Source: Erythrobacteraceae bacterium CFH 75059 (GTDB taxonomy: Bacteria; Pseudomonadota; Alphaproteobacteria; Sphingomonadales; Sphingomonadaceae). Taken from it: DNA of 64,000 nucleotides. The stretch spans positions 248,001-312,000 of the forward strand of contig SJSR01000001.1 in the NCBI GenBank assembly GCA_004331795.1. The letters run 5' to 3'. A program made the translations under genes and the position numbers. Of this stretch, positions 48,647-58,184 are shown in pieces; positions within the stretch are counted from its first letter, which is position 1, and every line of letters starts with the position of its first letter. The notes beneath the pieces were generated by a model that made no database searches, was not told where the DNA came from, and worked only from the letters and a program-made list of their open reading frames with translations.

Positions 48647-49522
48647 ATGAGCGGCGAGTGGACTGTGGGGATCATCGGCGGGTCGGGCTTCTACGACCTG
48701 CCTGATCTGGAGGACGCGCAGTGGATCGCGGTGGAGTCCCCCTGGGGCACGCCGTCGGATGCCGTCCTGTGCGGCCGGCTGGGCGCGCTCAACATCCGCT
48801 TTCTGCCGCGTCATGGCCGTGGACACCGCCTTCCCCCCGACCGCATCAACGCCCGCGCCAACATCGACGCGCTGAAGCGGGCCGGGTGCACCGACATCGT
48901 CGCCTTTGGCGCGGTAGGCGCGCTCGATCCCGGCATCGCGCCGGGGACGACGGTCATTGCCGACCAGTTCATCGACCACACGCACGGGCGCGACCGGAGC
49001 TTCTTCGGCGCGGGTCTGGTGGCCCATGTCAGCCTGGCCGAACCGGTGTGCCCACGCCTCGCGGACGCGCTGACGGCGGCGGCCGGGCGCGCCGGCGCGC
49101 GGGTGCAGGCGGGCGGCACCTGCATCGTCGTCGACGGCCCGCAGTTCCCGACTCGCGCGGAAGCGTCGCTGTGGCACCATTGGGGCGCCGGCATCGCCAG
49201 CATGACGGCCATGCCGGAGGCGCGGCTCGCCCGGGAGGCCGAGCTGCCCTACGCGCTGATGGGCTTTGTCACCGACGTGCATCCGGGCCTCGACGGAAGG
49301 ACGCCCCTCGGCGTCGAGCAAGTGGTCGCCCACGGCGCGGCCGGTGTGCGGCTGGCGCGCATGGTGGTCGCGGGGCTTGCCGCCCAGCTCCCCCGCTTCA
49401 GGGAGGAGTCGCCGATCGACTTCGCGCTGGAGGATGCGGTGGTGACGGCGCCCGCCGAGCACGACCCCGAGCTGCGGATCCGGCTCGGAGCCGTGGCGCG
49501 GCGGCTGCTGGAACGCCTCTGA
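48647..49522 (+). CDS. mtnP: S-methyl-5'-thioadenosine phosphorylase
   Basis: Phosphorolysis of methylthioadenosine to adenine and methylthioribose-1-phosphate in methionine and polyamine salvage. The 291 residues start GIIGGSGFYDLPDLEDAQ, with RHGRGHRLPPDRINARANI, VIADQFIDHTHGRDRSFF and GTCIVVDGPQFPTRAEA matching the family. The usual ACGSLRE segment reads FGAVGALDPGIAPG here, so the substrate range could differ slightly. The ATG at 48647 lies in a run of G residues that serves as ribosome site. Confidence 0.87.
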   Translation: MSGEWTVGIIGGSGFYDLPDLEDAQWIAVESPWGTPSDAVLCGRLGALNIRFLPRHGRGHRLPPDRINARANIDALKRAGCTDIVAFGAVGALDPGIAPGTTVIADQFIDHTHGRDRSFFGAGLVAHVSLAEPVCPRLADALTAAAGRAGARVQAGGTCIVVDGPQFPTRAEASLWHHWGAGIASMTAMPEARLAREAELPYALMGFVTDVHPGLDGRTPLGVEQVVAHGAAGVRLARMVVAGLAAQLPRFREESPIDFALEDAVVTAPAEHDPELRIRLGAVARRLLERL

Positions 49523-49578
49523 GCCACGGCGCCACCTGCGCCCTTGCCGCGCATGACGGAGCGCAATATCTGCACCTT

Positions 49579-52500
49579 ATGGCCAGCCCGTCTCCGCGCA
49601 CCCCCGTTCCGCCGGCGCCCGTCGCAAAGAGCGTGCCGCGCAACCACCTGCGCGCCGCCTACCGGCAGGACGAGGAGTCGTGTGTCCGCCAGCGGCTCGT
49701 CGAGGCGGAAGCGGCGGCGGGCGTTCATCGTCCGGCGGCCGAGATCGCGGCGCTGCTCATCGCCGGGGCGCGCCGCCGCAAGGCCAGCGGCATCGATGCA
49801 TTCCTTCACCAGTTCGGCCTCGACACGGACGAGGGCATCGCGCTCATGTGCCTTGCCGAAGCGCTGCTCCGGGTTCCCGATCCGGCGACGGCCGATGCGC
49901 TGATCCGCGACAAGCTCGGCCCCATCGACTGGTCGGAGCATCTGGGCGAGAGTTCGTCAACCTTCGTCAACGCCGCCACGTTCTCGCTGATGCTGACCGG
50001 CGAGGTGCTGGACCGGCCCGACGAGGCGCAGCGCGGGCTGGGCGCGTCGCTGCGGCGGGCCATCGGGCGTGTGGGAGAACCCGTCATCCGGCGTGCCACG
50101 CTGCAGGCGATGCGCATCCTGGGCGGGCAGTTCGTCTATGGCCGCGACATCGAGGAAGCGCTCCGCCGCGCCGCACCGGAGCGCGCCCGCGGCCTGACGC
50201 AATCCTTCGACATGCTCGGCGAAGCCGCCATGACCTTTGCCGATGCGGAGCGCTATCGCCGGTCCTACGAAGCGGCGGTGACGCGGCTTGCCCGCGAGGG
50301 CGGCGCCGGCGTGACACGGGCGCCGGGCATTTCGGTCAAGCTGTCCGCGCTGCACCCGCGCTACTCGTTCCTGCACGCCGAGGAGGCGAAAACGGCGCTG
50401 GTGCCCGTGCTGCGCACCCTGGCGGGACACGCGGCGGCCGGCAACATCCATTTCACCATCGATGCCGAAGAGGCGGAGCGGCTCGAGCTGTCGCTCGACA
50501 TCATCGAAGCGCTCGTCGCCGACGACAGCCTGTTCGCGCTGCAGCCGGGCGGCTGGCAGGGGTTCGGCCTTGCCATTCAGGCCTATCAGAAGCGGGCCGT
50601 GCCGCTGTGCGACTGGGTCGTGGATCTGGCCCGCCGGCACGGGCGGCGGCTGTTCGTGCGGCTGGTCAAGGGCGCCTACTGGGACAGCGAGATCAAGCTG
50701 GCGCAGGTCGGCGGGCATTCGGAATACCCCGTGTTCACGCGCAAGGTGGCGACGGACGTGTCGTATCTTGCCTGCGCGGGCCGGTTGCTGGACGCCCCGG
50801 ACCAGGTGTTTCCGGCCTTTGCCACGCACAACGCCTACACGATCGGGGCGATCAAGGCGCTGGCGGCGGCGCGGGGCGCAGATGGCGGCTTCGAGTTCCA
50901 GCGCCTGCACGGGATGGGCGAGGACGTGTATGCGGAACTCGCCGCGCTCGAGGGCGATGCCCGCACGCCGGTGCGCGTCTATGCACCCGTCGGCAACCAC
51001 AAGGATCTGCTTGCCTATCTCGTGCGCCGCCTGCTGGAGAACGGGGCCAACTCCTCGTTCGTGAACCGCATGGCCGATGCCCATGTGCCCGTGTCGGCAC
51101 TGACCGGGGACCCGGTGGCCGAGCTTGCCGCCATGACGCCCGCGCGCAATCCGCGCATCCCGCTGCCGCGCGACCTCTATCCCGGCCGCCGCAACAGCGC
51201 CGGAGTGGATCTGAGCGATCCGCTGGTGCGCGAGCCGCTGCTGGCGCGGCTTGACGCGCTGAGCGCCCGCCGATGGGACGCGGCGCCGACCTTCGCCTCG
51301 GGCGCGCCAGCCGCTCCGGCGGAGGTGACGATGCCCCAGAACCCGTCCGTTGCGGTCGGCACGCGGGTGGACGCGACGGAGGCCGATGTCGCGGAGGCGA
51401 TCACCCGGGCCGAGGCGGCACAGCCCGGATGGGACGCGGCAGGCGCCGAGCACCGGGCGCAGCGTCTCGAGGCCGCCGCCGACCTGTTCGAGGCGCATGC
51501 GGCCGAGTTCCTCTCGCTGTGCACGCGCGAGGCCGGCAAGACGCTTGTCGACGGGGTGCTGGAGGTTCGCGAGGCGGTCGACTTCCTACGCTATTACGCG
51601 GCGGAGGCGCGCCGCCTGTTCGCCCAGCCGGTGCCCTTGCCCGGCCCCACGGGCGAGACGAACTGCCTGCGCCTGCACGGCCGCGGCGTCTGGGCCACCA
51701 TCAGCCCGTGGAATTTCCCGCTTGCAATCTTCATCGGCCCGGCGGCAGCGGCGCTGGCTGCGGGCAACAGCGTGGTGGCCAAGCCGGCGGAGCAGACCCC
51801 GCTGATCGCCGCGCTGGCGGTGGAGCTGTGTCACCGGGCGGGGATCCCGCGCGAGGTGCTCCAGCTCCTGCCGGGTGACGGCAATGTCGGCCGCCTGATC
51901 ACCAGCGATCCGCGCATCACGGGCGTAGCGTTCACCGGCTCGACCGACACGGCGCGCGCCATCAACCGCACACTGGCCGCTCGGGACGGGCCGGTCGGCA
52001 TCCTCATCGCGGAAACCGGCGGCCAGAACGCCATGATCGTCGACAGCTCCGCCCTGCCCGAGCAGGTCACGCGGGACGTGGTCGCCTCCGCCTTCCAGAG
52101 CGCGGGCCAGCGGTGCAGCGCCCTGCGCGTCCTCTATGTCCAGGACGACATCGCCGACGGGCTGCTGGAGATGATCCGCGGCGCCTTCGACGCCCTGCAT
52201 GTGGGCGATCCGGCGCGGCTGGACACCGATGTCGGCCCGGTCATCGACGCGGAGGCAAAGGCGCTGCTCGAACGTCACGTCGCAGCCCAGCAGGCGCTCG
52301 GCCGGCCGGTGTGGCGGCGCAGCGGTGCGCCCCCTGCGGGCCATTTCGTCGCGCCCACCATCATCGAGGTGCCGACGATCGCGGCCATCGACCGGGAGAA
52401 CTTCGGACCCGTGCTCCACGTCGTGCGCTTCCGCAGCGATCAGCTGGCGGAGGTGATCGCCGACATCAACGCGACGGGCTATGGCCTGACGCTGGGCCTG

Positions 52501-52740
52501 CACAGCCGCATCGCGGCCACCGCCCGCCTGGTCGAGCGGCAGGCGCGGGTCGGCAACCTGTATGTGAACCGCAACCAGATCGGTGCGGTGGTCGAAAGCC
52601 AGCCCTTCGGCGGCGAGGGACTGTCGGGCACCGGACCCAAGGCGGGCGGTCCGCACTACCTGCTGCGCTTCGCCACCGAGCGGGTGACCACCACCGACAC
52701 CACGGCGGCGGGCGGCAACGCCTCGCTGCTCGCCAGCTGA
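49579..52740 (+). CDS. putA: Bifunctional proline dehydrogenase / P5C dehydrogenase
   Basis: Oxidises proline to glutamate in two steps with substrate channelling; FAD and NAD dependent. The 1053 residues comprise an N-terminal helical region, the PRODH barrel (~165-450: [40 protein letters not shown]) and the P5CDH domain (~530-1030) with [30 protein letters not shown] and the catalytic cysteine in [11 protein letters not shown]. There is no ribbon-helix-helix DNA-binding domain at the N-terminus, so it is an enzyme-only, short (type A) PutA and cannot repress its own gene. Confidence 0.95.
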   Translation: MASPSPRTPVPPAPVAKSVPRNHLRAAYRQDEESCVRQRLVEAEAAAGVHRPAAEIAALLIAGARRRKASGIDAFLHQFGLDTDEGIALMCLAEALLRVPDPATADALIRDKLGPIDWSEHLGESSSTFVNAATFSLMLTGEVLDRPDEAQRGLGASLRRAIGRVGEPVIRRATLQAMRILGGQFVYGRDIEEALRRAAPERARGLTQSFDMLGEAAMTFADAERYRRSYEAAVTRLAREGGAGVTRAPGISVKLSALHPRYSFLHAEEAKTALVPVLRTLAGHAAAGNIHFTIDAEEAERLELSLDIIEALVADDSLFALQPGGWQGFGLAIQAYQKRAVPLCDWVVDLARRHGRRLFVRLVKGAYWDSEIKLAQVGGHSEYPVFTRKVATDVSYLACAGRLLDAPDQVFPAFATHNAYTIGAIKALAAARGADGGFEFQRLHGMGEDVYAELAALEGDARTPVRVYAPVGNHKDLLAYLVRRLLENGANSSFVNRMADAHVPVSALTGDPVAELAAMTPARNPRIPLPRDLYPGRRNSAGVDLSDPLVREPLLARLDALSARRWDAAPTFASGAPAAPAEVTMPQNPSVAVGTRVDATEADVAEAITRAEAAQPGWDAAGAEHRAQRLEAAADLFEAHAAEFLSLCTREAGKTLVDGVLEVREAVDFLRYYAAEARRLFAQPVPLPGPTGETNCLRLHGRGVWATISPWNFPLAIFIGPAAAALAAGNSVVAKPAEQTPLIAALAVELCHRAGIPREVLQLLPGDGNVGRLITSDPRITGVAFTGSTDTARAINRTLAARDGPVGILIAETGGQNAMIVDSSALPEQVTRDVVASAFQSAGQRCSALRVLYVQDDIADGLLEMIRGAFDALHVGDPARLDTDVGPVIDAEAKALLERHVAAQQALGRPVWRRSGAPPAGHFVAPTIIEVPTIAAIDRENFGPVLHVVRFRSDQLAEVIADINATGYGLTLGLHSRIAATARLVERQARVGNLYVNRNQIGAVVESQPFGGEGLSGTGPKAGGPHYLLRFATERVTTTDTTAAGGNASLLAS

Positions 52741-53270
52741 TGCGACGGCTTGTCGCGGCGCTTCTCGCCACCGTCCTGCTGACGTGGAGCCACGCCGGCC
52801 TCGCCGCGGTCCAGCTCCACTTCCACAGCTTCAACGGATCCATGGTGGGCGGACGCTATCCGCACACCTTCATCGTTCTCGAGGGGACGCTTCAGGCCAC
52901 CGGCGCGCCCGTGAACGAAAATTACGGCTTCACCGCGCGCCGGGTGACCCCGGCCATTCTGCGCGGCCCGGTCGAACACATGATCATGACCGAGCAGCCC
53001 CGGTACATCCAGACCACCAACCGTCACTTCTCCGTGACGTTGACGGACGCGCAATACCGCGCCATCGTCGCGGAGGTCGCGCGCTGGCGCAATGCGCCGG
53101 GTCGCTTCTACGATCTCGACACCCGCAACTGCATCCACTTCGTCGGCGCGATCGCCGAGATCGTCGGCATCCGGGTCGAGTATCCGCAGGCCATGCTTCG
53201 CCGTCCCAAGCAGTGGCTCAACCACATCGCCACGCTGAACCCCAAGCTCGGCGCGCGGCCGATCCGGTAG
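52740..53270 (+). CDS. Secreted protein with a possible papain-like (permuted NlpC/P60) active site
   Basis: A 176-residue exported protein with the signal peptide [19 protein letters not shown]. The segment [16 protein letters not shown] supplies a histidine, and [19 protein letters not shown] supplies a cysteine in an N-C-x-H-F motif. An H-early, C-late order fits permuted NlpC/P60-like folds, but I cannot confirm the family. It starts on the last base of the putA stop (TGATG), so it is translated with putA. Confidence 0.6.
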   Translation: MRRLVAALLATVLLTWSHAGLAAVQLHFHSFNGSMVGGRYPHTFIVLEGTLQATGAPVNENYGFTARRVTPAILRGPVEHMIMTEQPRYIQTTNRHFSVTLTDAQYRAIVAEVARWRNAPGRFYDLDTRNCIHFVGAIAEIVGIRVEYPQAMLRRPKQWLNHIATLNPKLGARPIR

Positions 53271-53326
53271 CGGATAACCGCCCCGCGGCGCTTGCCGGAC
53301 GCGTCCGTCACGTCGCAAGGAGAGCC

Positions 53327-53881
53327 ATGGCGATTCTTTCCGACCGCTGGATCCGCAAAGCTGCCGAGCGTCACGGCATGATCGAACCGTTCGTGGAGGC
53401 GCAGCGCCGGGACGGCTGCATCTCCTACGGCCTTTCGTCCTATGGCTACGACGCGCGGGTGGCCGACGAGTTCAAGATCTTCACCAATGTCGACAACGCC
53501 GTGGTCGACCCCAAGAACTTCGCCGCCACCTCGTTCGTCGACCGCAAGACGGATGTCTGCACCATCCCACCCAACTCCTTCGCGCTGGCCCGCACGGTGG
53601 AATACTTCCGCGTGCCGGAAGACGTGCTGGTGATCTGCCTGGGCAAGTCGACCTATGCGCGCTGCGGCATCATCGTGAACGTCACGCCGCTCGAGCCGGG
53701 ATGGGAGGGCCATGTGACGCTCGAATTCTCGAACACCACGCCGCTGCCCGCGCGCATCTACGCCAACGAGGGGGCGTGCCAGTTCCTGTTCCTCAAGGGC
53801 AACGAGCGGTGCGAGACGAGCTACGCCGAGCGCTCGGGCAAGTACATGGGACAGCGCGGCGTCACCCTGCCCCGGCTCTAG
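53327..53881 (+). CDS. dcd: dCTP deaminase
   Basis: Deaminates dCTP to dUTP for thymidylate synthesis. The 184 residues match the trimeric dUTPase-related family, with [46 protein letters not shown] and NEGACQFLF near the C-terminus. The catalytic glutamate lies in [13 protein letters not shown]. The ATG at 53327 has AAGGAGAG directly upstream. Confidence 0.95.
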   Translation: MAILSDRWIRKAAERHGMIEPFVEAQRRDGCISYGLSSYGYDARVADEFKIFTNVDNAVVDPKNFAATSFVDRKTDVCTIPPNSFALARTVEYFRVPEDVLVICLGKSTYARCGIIVNVTPLEPGWEGHVTLEFSNTTPLPARIYANEGACQFLFLKGNERCETSYAERSGKYMGQRGVTLPRL

Positions 53882-53962
53882 CGCGGCCGGCACCAACGCG
53901 CCGTTGATGCGTTGCCTCGACACGACCGGCGCGGGGGCGCCGTCAAGGGGAGCATTGGTGCC

Positions 53963-54448
53963 ATGTCCGCAATCACCGCCACAGTCGGCCGGATCCTGAT
54001 CGGCCTTCTGTTCGTCATTTCCGGGTTCAACAAGGTCATGTACCCAGCCGGCTTCGTCACCGATCTGCAGGCCGTGAATCTCCCGGCTGCCTGGGCGCAG
54101 GGCATCGGCATCTTCGAGATGGTCGCCGGCCTCCTGCTCGGCCTCGGCCTCATGACGCGGCTGGTGTCGGTCGTGCTGGCGATCTGGACGCTGCTGACGA
54201 TCTTCTTCTTCTACAACCAGTTCAGCGACTACGACACCGGCACGACGGCGCTGCGCCTGCTGGCGGTGACGGGCGGTCTGCTGCTGACCTTCGCCTATGG
54301 CAATGTGCGCGGGAGCCTCGATCATTACCGCAGCCGCGCCCGCGAACAGCAGGCGGAGCTGCGCGCCGCCCGCGCCGAGGCGGACGCCGAAGCGACGCGC
54401 CGGGTTGCCGCGGAGACGCCGGCCGACAATCGTCCCGTGCGCCCGTGA
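53963..54448 (+). CDS. DoxX family membrane protein
   Basis: Inner-membrane protein of 161 residues with four TM helices (IGRILIGLLFVISGFNKV type start, then ~50-75, ~77-95 and ~105-120) and a charged C-terminal coiled tail (YRSRAREQQAELRAARAEADAEATRR). DoxX proteins are linked to quinol oxidation, thiol stress or redox balance in different bacteria. The ATG at 53963 follows AAGGGGAG. Confidence 0.83.
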   Translation: MSAITATVGRILIGLLFVISGFNKVMYPAGFVTDLQAVNLPAAWAQGIGIFEMVAGLLLGLGLMTRLVSVVLAIWTLLTIFFFYNQFSDYDTGTTALRLLAVTGGLLLTFAYGNVRGSLDHYRSRAREQQAELRAARAEADAEATRRVAAETPADNRPVRP

Positions 54449-54495
54449 CCTGACGGGCGGTTGCCGGCGCGAAAGGATTGGTCCACACCCGGCCC

Positions 54496-55674
54496 ATGGA
54501 CCAATCCTCGCGCGAGTTCGACATCATCGTCTTCGGCGCCACCGGTTACACCGGCCGCCTTGTGGCAGAGCATCTCGTGCGCGAACACGGCGCCGCGCCC
54601 GACAAGCCGCGCTGGGCCATGGCGGGGCGCAGCCAGGCCAAGCTCGAGGAGGTGCGGGAGCGCATCGGCGCCGCCCCCGACACGCCGCTGGTGGTGGTCG
54701 ACGCGCAGGACCGGTCGGCTCTCGAAGCGATGTGCCGGCGCACGCGGGTCGTGCTCACCACCGTCGGGCCGTATCAGCTCTATGGCGACGCGCTGCTCGC
54801 GGCGTGCGTCGCCACCGGCACCGACTACGCCGACCTGTGCGGCGAGCCGGCGTGGATGGCGCGCAAGATCACCGAGCATCACGCCGATGCGCAGGAAAGC
54901 GGCGCCCGCATCTGCTTCTCGGCCGGCTTCGACTCGATCCCCTTCGACCTCGGCGTGCTCATGCTTCAGAAGGAGGCGATCAGGCGTCATGGACAGCCCG
55001 CACCGCGGGTGAAGGCGCGTGTGCGCCGCATGGTCGGCACGTTTTCCGGCGGGACTGCGGCGTCGTTCAGGGCGACCATGGCGGCGGCGGCGCGCGATCC
55101 GGGGCTGCTCAAGGTGCTCGCCGATCCCTTCGCCCTGACGCCCGGCTTCTCCGGACCTGACCAGCCGGCCGGACTGCTGCCGGAGTATGACCGCGCCCTC
55201 GACAGCTGGGCCGCACCGTTCGTGATGGCGCCGATCAACACCAAGACCGTTCACCGCACCAATCTCCTGCTGAACCATCCCTACGGCCGCGATTTCCGTT
55301 ACGACGAAATGGTGCTGACCAGCCCCGGCGAGATGGGCATGAAGGCGGCCAAGGCGATCGCCGGGGGCATCAGGTCGATGTTCGGGGACAGCGGACCCAA
55401 GCCTGGCGAGGGGCCGACCGCCGAGGAGCGCGAAAACGGATCCTACGACATCCTGTTCCTCGGCGAGTACCCCGAAGGACGGTCGCTGCGCTACGGCGTC
55501 AAGGGCCGCTACGATCCCGGCTACGGCTCGACCAGCCGCATGCTCGGGGAAACCGGAATCGCCCTGCTGGCGTGCGCGGCGCCGGGCGGGGTCGGCACGC
55601 CCGGATCGTTGCTCGGCGAGGCGCTGGTGGAGCGGCTGCGCAGGCACGCCGCCCTCACATTTGCACCCGAATGA
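54496..55674 (+). CDS. Saccharopine dehydrogenase-like / trans-acting enoyl reductase family protein
   Basis: NAD(P)-binding oxidoreductase of 392 residues. The Rossmann motif is FDIIVFGATGYTGRLVAEHL, followed by WAMAGRSQAKLEEV, VLTTVGPYQLYG and CFSAGFDSIPFDLGV. Relatives include the mycobacterial trans-acting enoyl reductase and eukaryotic SCCPDH proteins; substrates are lipid-like or unknown. The ATG at 54496 starts MDQSSREFD; an in-frame GTG-like start further upstream would add six residues. It ends 3 bp from the convergent TonB receptor. Confidence 0.8.
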   Translation: MDQSSREFDIIVFGATGYTGRLVAEHLVREHGAAPDKPRWAMAGRSQAKLEEVRERIGAAPDTPLVVVDAQDRSALEAMCRRTRVVLTTVGPYQLYGDALLAACVATGTDYADLCGEPAWMARKITEHHADAQESGARICFSAGFDSIPFDLGVLMLQKEAIRRHGQPAPRVKARVRRMVGTFSGGTAASFRATMAAAARDPGLLKVLADPFALTPGFSGPDQPAGLLPEYDRALDSWAAPFVMAPINTKTVHRTNLLLNHPYGRDFRYDEMVLTSPGEMGMKAAKAIAGGIRSMFGDSGPKPGEGPTAEERENGSYDILFLGEYPEGRSLRYGVKGRYDPGYGSTSRMLGETGIALLACAAPGGVGTPGSLLGEALVERLRRHAALTFAPE

Positions 55675-55677
55675 GCC

Positions 55678-57852
55678 TCAGAAGCTGAGGCGGACCGACG
55701 CGGACAGGTTGCGTCCCGGCAGCGGAACGAAGTCCTTGGTGAAGCTGGAGTGCCGGCGTCCTTCCGCGTCGAAGATGTTGTCGGCCTTCAGCAACACGGT
55801 GACGTTGCGGTCGCCCCGGAACGGCCTGAACGCCAGCGACGCGTTTACGAAGGCGAAATCGTCCGTGGGAGTCTCGAACGCCGCCACCCGGTTCTGGGCG
55901 GCAAACCACTGGACCTCCACCCGCGCGTCGACGATCCCGGCCTGCGCCTCCAGCGCGCCGAGCAGGCTGAGCGGCGGGATGCGCGGCACGGGCGAGCCGT
56001 CATCAAGCGTCGCGCGCACATAGTCGCCCCGCAGGTCGGCAAGCAGGGTGAAACCATCCTGCCGCAGCAACGGCACGCTCACCTGCCCCTCGACGCCGAA
56101 GTAACGCGCCCCGTCTTGCTGGTAGACGAACACCGGCAGCCCGTCCTCCTCCTCCTCGCCGGTCTGACGCAGATAGATGAAGTCGTCGAACCAGTTGTGA
56201 TACACGGCGGCGCTGAGCTGGGCGGGGCCCAGCTGTCCGCGGACGAACCCTTCGACGCCCCACGCCTTCTCCTTGCGCAGATCGACGTCGCCGATCTCGA
56301 ACGCCTGCGTGGCGACGTGCGGACCATCCGAGAACAACTCCTCGCCCGACGGGGCGCGCTGAACCCGCGTGCCGTTCAACCCGACGCGCAGCCCGCTGGC
56401 GAGATCGACCGACAGGCCGAGCGCTCCGGAGAGGGCGTTGAACTGCCGCTCGACGCCCAGGGGCGAGGACACGACCCCGGTGCGCTCCCAGCGCACCGCT
56501 CCTTCGAGCTGGGCCGCGCCGAGGTCATACTCCTGCAGGGCGAAAAGCCCGACCTGGCTCGTGCGGTGGGGCGCCACGAACGCCTCTTCCCCGACCGCCT
56601 GGAAGTCGCGGGCGTAGTATTGCGCCCCGAACGATCCGCGCAGCGCACCGGCCCGGTTCTGCACGAACTCGGCCCGCGCCTCGATGCCGTGCACGTCGAA
56701 CACCGTGCCGACCTCGTCGCCCTCGAACTCCGTATGGGTGTAGTTCGAATAGCCGACGCGGGTGATCAGCCGTTCGATCGCCCCCGTGCCGAGCATCAGC
56801 TCGCCGCGCAGATCCGCCCGGAACTGCCGCAGGTCGATGGTGACGTTCTCGTGCCCGTGTTCGTCATGATCGTGGTCGTGGTCATGATCGTGGTCATGAT
56901 CATGGTCGTGGTCGTGATGGTGGTGATGCCCCGCGCCGGGCCGTGTGGGCAGACCATAGCGGGTGTCATACCAGCCGACCGCCGCGCCAAGCATGCTGCC
57001 GCCCGAGAAGAAGCTGACGCCGGCATTGGCGCTCCAGGTGTCGACGAAGCTGTTCGGCAGGCGTCCGCGCTGTTCGGCAAGCTCGCGCAGTTCCTCGGCG
57101 TCGGCGAGTTCGCCCTCGGCTTCCTCCTCGGCGGCGCGGGCCAGCACGTCCGCGCGCAGGCGGCGAGACAGGACATACCCCGGCACCCGCAGGTCGCCGG
57201 CGCTGCGCCACGATCCGTCCGCGTGCACGACGAACCCGCCGCCGAGCGGCGCATCGACCGATCCGGCCAGGCTGGCGCTGTCGTTGACGCTGTCATAGCG
57301 CGCAAGGGCGTCGACATGCACCGACTCGTCCGGCACCCGGCGAGGGATGCGCTTGTCGATCAGATTGACCGCGCCGCCGATGGCCTGGCTGCCGTATAGG
57401 AGGACCGCCGGGCCGCGCAGGACCTCCACCCGTTCGAGCGTCAGCGGCTCAAGGCTGACGGCGTGGTCGTCCGACGTGTTGGACGCGTCCAGAGTGCCGA
57501 GACCGTCGACGAGCACCCGCACGCGTTCTCCGGAAAAGCCGCGCAGCACGGGCCGGGAGGCGCCCGGAGTGAAGCTCGTGGCGGTCACGCCCGGCAGGCG
57601 GGTGAGCACCTCGCCGATCTGCGCGTCGAGGTTGCGCTGAAGCTCCACCCCTTCCACGACCGACGTGCCGGCAAGGATGTCCAGTTCGCGCAGGCCCTGC
57701 GCGCTGACGACGATGACGCCGGCGTCGCGGCTGTGGAAGTCGTCATCCACGGCCGGCGGCGCTGTGCCGGTCTGCGCCGCAGCAGCGGCGGGAACGAGGG
57801 TGGCGAGGGACAGGGCGACGCGCGACGCACGCGCAAAGGCATGATACAACAT
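55678..57852 (-). CDS. TonB-dependent receptor, zinc-uptake (ZnuD-like)
   Basis: Outer-membrane receptor of 724 residues. The signal peptide is VALSLATLVPAAAAAQ; the plug contains LPGVTATSFTPGASRPVLRGFSGERVRVLVDG and VEVLRGPAVLLYGSQAIGGAVN. An extracellular loop holds an alternating His/Asp tract of about 24 residues (56866-56931), which is typical of zinc receptors. The C-terminus is SASVRLSF with the terminal Phe needed for outer-membrane insertion. The ATG at 57852 follows AAAGGCGGG. Longer in-frame starts run into the tRNA scar and are rejected. Confidence 0.85.
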   Translation of the reverse strand: MLYHAFARASRVALSLATLVPAAAAAQTGTAPPAVDDDFHSRDAGVIVVSAQGLRELDILAGTSVVEGVELQRNLDAQIGEVLTRLPGVTATSFTPGASRPVLRGFSGERVRVLVDGLGTLDASNTSDDHAVSLEPLTLERVEVLRGPAVLLYGSQAIGGAVNLIDKRIPRRVPDESVHVDALARYDSVNDSASLAGSVDAPLGGGFVVHADGSWRSAGDLRVPGYVLSRRLRADVLARAAEEEAEGELADAEELRELAEQRGRLPNSFVDTWSANAGVSFFSGGSMLGAAVGWYDTRYGLPTRPGAGHHHHHDHDHDHDHDHDHDHDHDEHGHENVTIDLRQFRADLRGELMLGTGAIERLITRVGYSNYTHTEFEGDEVGTVFDVHGIEARAEFVQNRAGALRGSFGAQYYARDFQAVGEEAFVAPHRTSQVGLFALQEYDLGAAQLEGAVRWERTGVVSSPLGVERQFNALSGALGLSVDLASGLRVGLNGTRVQRAPSGEELFSDGPHVATQAFEIGDVDLRKEKAWGVEGFVRGQLGPAQLSAAVYHNWFDDFIYLRQTGEEEEDGLPVFVYQQDGARYFGVEGQVSVPLLRQDGFTLLADLRGDYVRATLDDGSPVPRIPPLSLLGALEAQAGIVDARVEVQWFAAQNRVAAFETPTDDFAFVNASLAFRPFRGDRNVTVLLKADNIFDAEGRRHSSFTKDFVPLPGRNLSASVRLSF
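56866..56931. repeat. His/Asp-coding short tandem repeat in the TonB receptor
   Basis: Imperfect 6-nt units such as TCATGA and TCGTGG are repeated and encode alternating His and Asp on the minus strand. This tract could change length by slipped-strand replication, which would alter zinc binding but stay in frame. Confidence 0.75.
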
Positions 57853-57855
57853 ATC
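57839..57855. promoter_or_regulatory. Weak Zur-like palindrome over the receptor start
   Basis: On the minus strand, GATATGTTGTATCATGC overlaps the start codon of the zinc-type receptor. The left half resembles AT-rich Zur boxes of alphaproteobacteria (GATATGTTA...), but the right half is degenerate. Confidence 0.25.
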
Positions 57856-57959
57856 CCGCCTTTTGCCGATCGCTGCTCGAAGCGCAAGCCGGTAAATGCT
57901 GCGCGACAGGAACATGCGGGTGCCGGTGCACCGGTGGCCGGCAGAATGTCGAAGGAAAA

Positions 57960-58005
57960 TGGAGCGGGCGAAGGGATTCGAACCCTCGACCCCAACCTTG
58001 GCAAG
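57960..58005 (-). other. tRNA-Gly(GCC) 3' fragment: attachment-site scar (att)
   Basis: Read on the minus strand, this 46-nt block is the 3' part of tRNA-Gly: anticodon loop TTGCCAA with anticodon GCC, stem GGTTG, variable GGGTC, T-arm GAGGG-TTCGAAT-CCCTT, acceptor strand CGCCCGC, T and encoded CCA (57962-57960). The 5' half that should follow to the right is absent; homology stops at the anticodon loop, where tyrosine integrases normally cross over. The intact tRNA should lie at the far end of the element, outside the window. Confidence 0.85.
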
Positions 58006-58131
58006 AAGAACGACGGGCTTTTCTCCAGTACGCTCCACATCGCTATACCACGCTAAACGCTCGATATATGTAGCATTCCAGTTTCCCTTAGTGCGATCAA
58101 GATGCCTGAAATGGACTTGCATCTGCTGACA

Positions 58132-58173
58132 ATTTGGTGACAAAAGGCTCGGCAGAGAATTTTGTCACCAAAT
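58132..58173. repeat. Perfect 14-bp inverted repeat before the integrase gene
   Basis: ATTTGGTGACAAAA (58132-58145) and TTTTGTCACCAAAT (58160-58173) are exact inverted copies with a 14-nt spacer. The right arm ends 11 bp before the integrase ATG. Likely roles are integrase or excisionase arm-binding sites, or an operator controlling the integrase. Confidence 0.8.
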
Positions 58174-58184
58174 GAGGGGTGGGG

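Noticed and set aside
56866-56931. Repeat array suggesting CRISPR or VNTR
   Set aside because: It is a 6-nt codon repeat inside a coding region with no spacers; explained by the His/Asp loop.
57960-58040. A complete tRNA-Gly gene
   Set aside because: Only the 3' half is present; bases that should pair with the anticodon stem and acceptor are absent.
57852-58143. Extension of the zinc receptor frame through the tRNA scar
   Set aside because: The extra stretch includes the phrase VGVEGSNPFARS, the usual mistranslation of a tRNA 3' end, and removes the signal peptide from the N-terminus.
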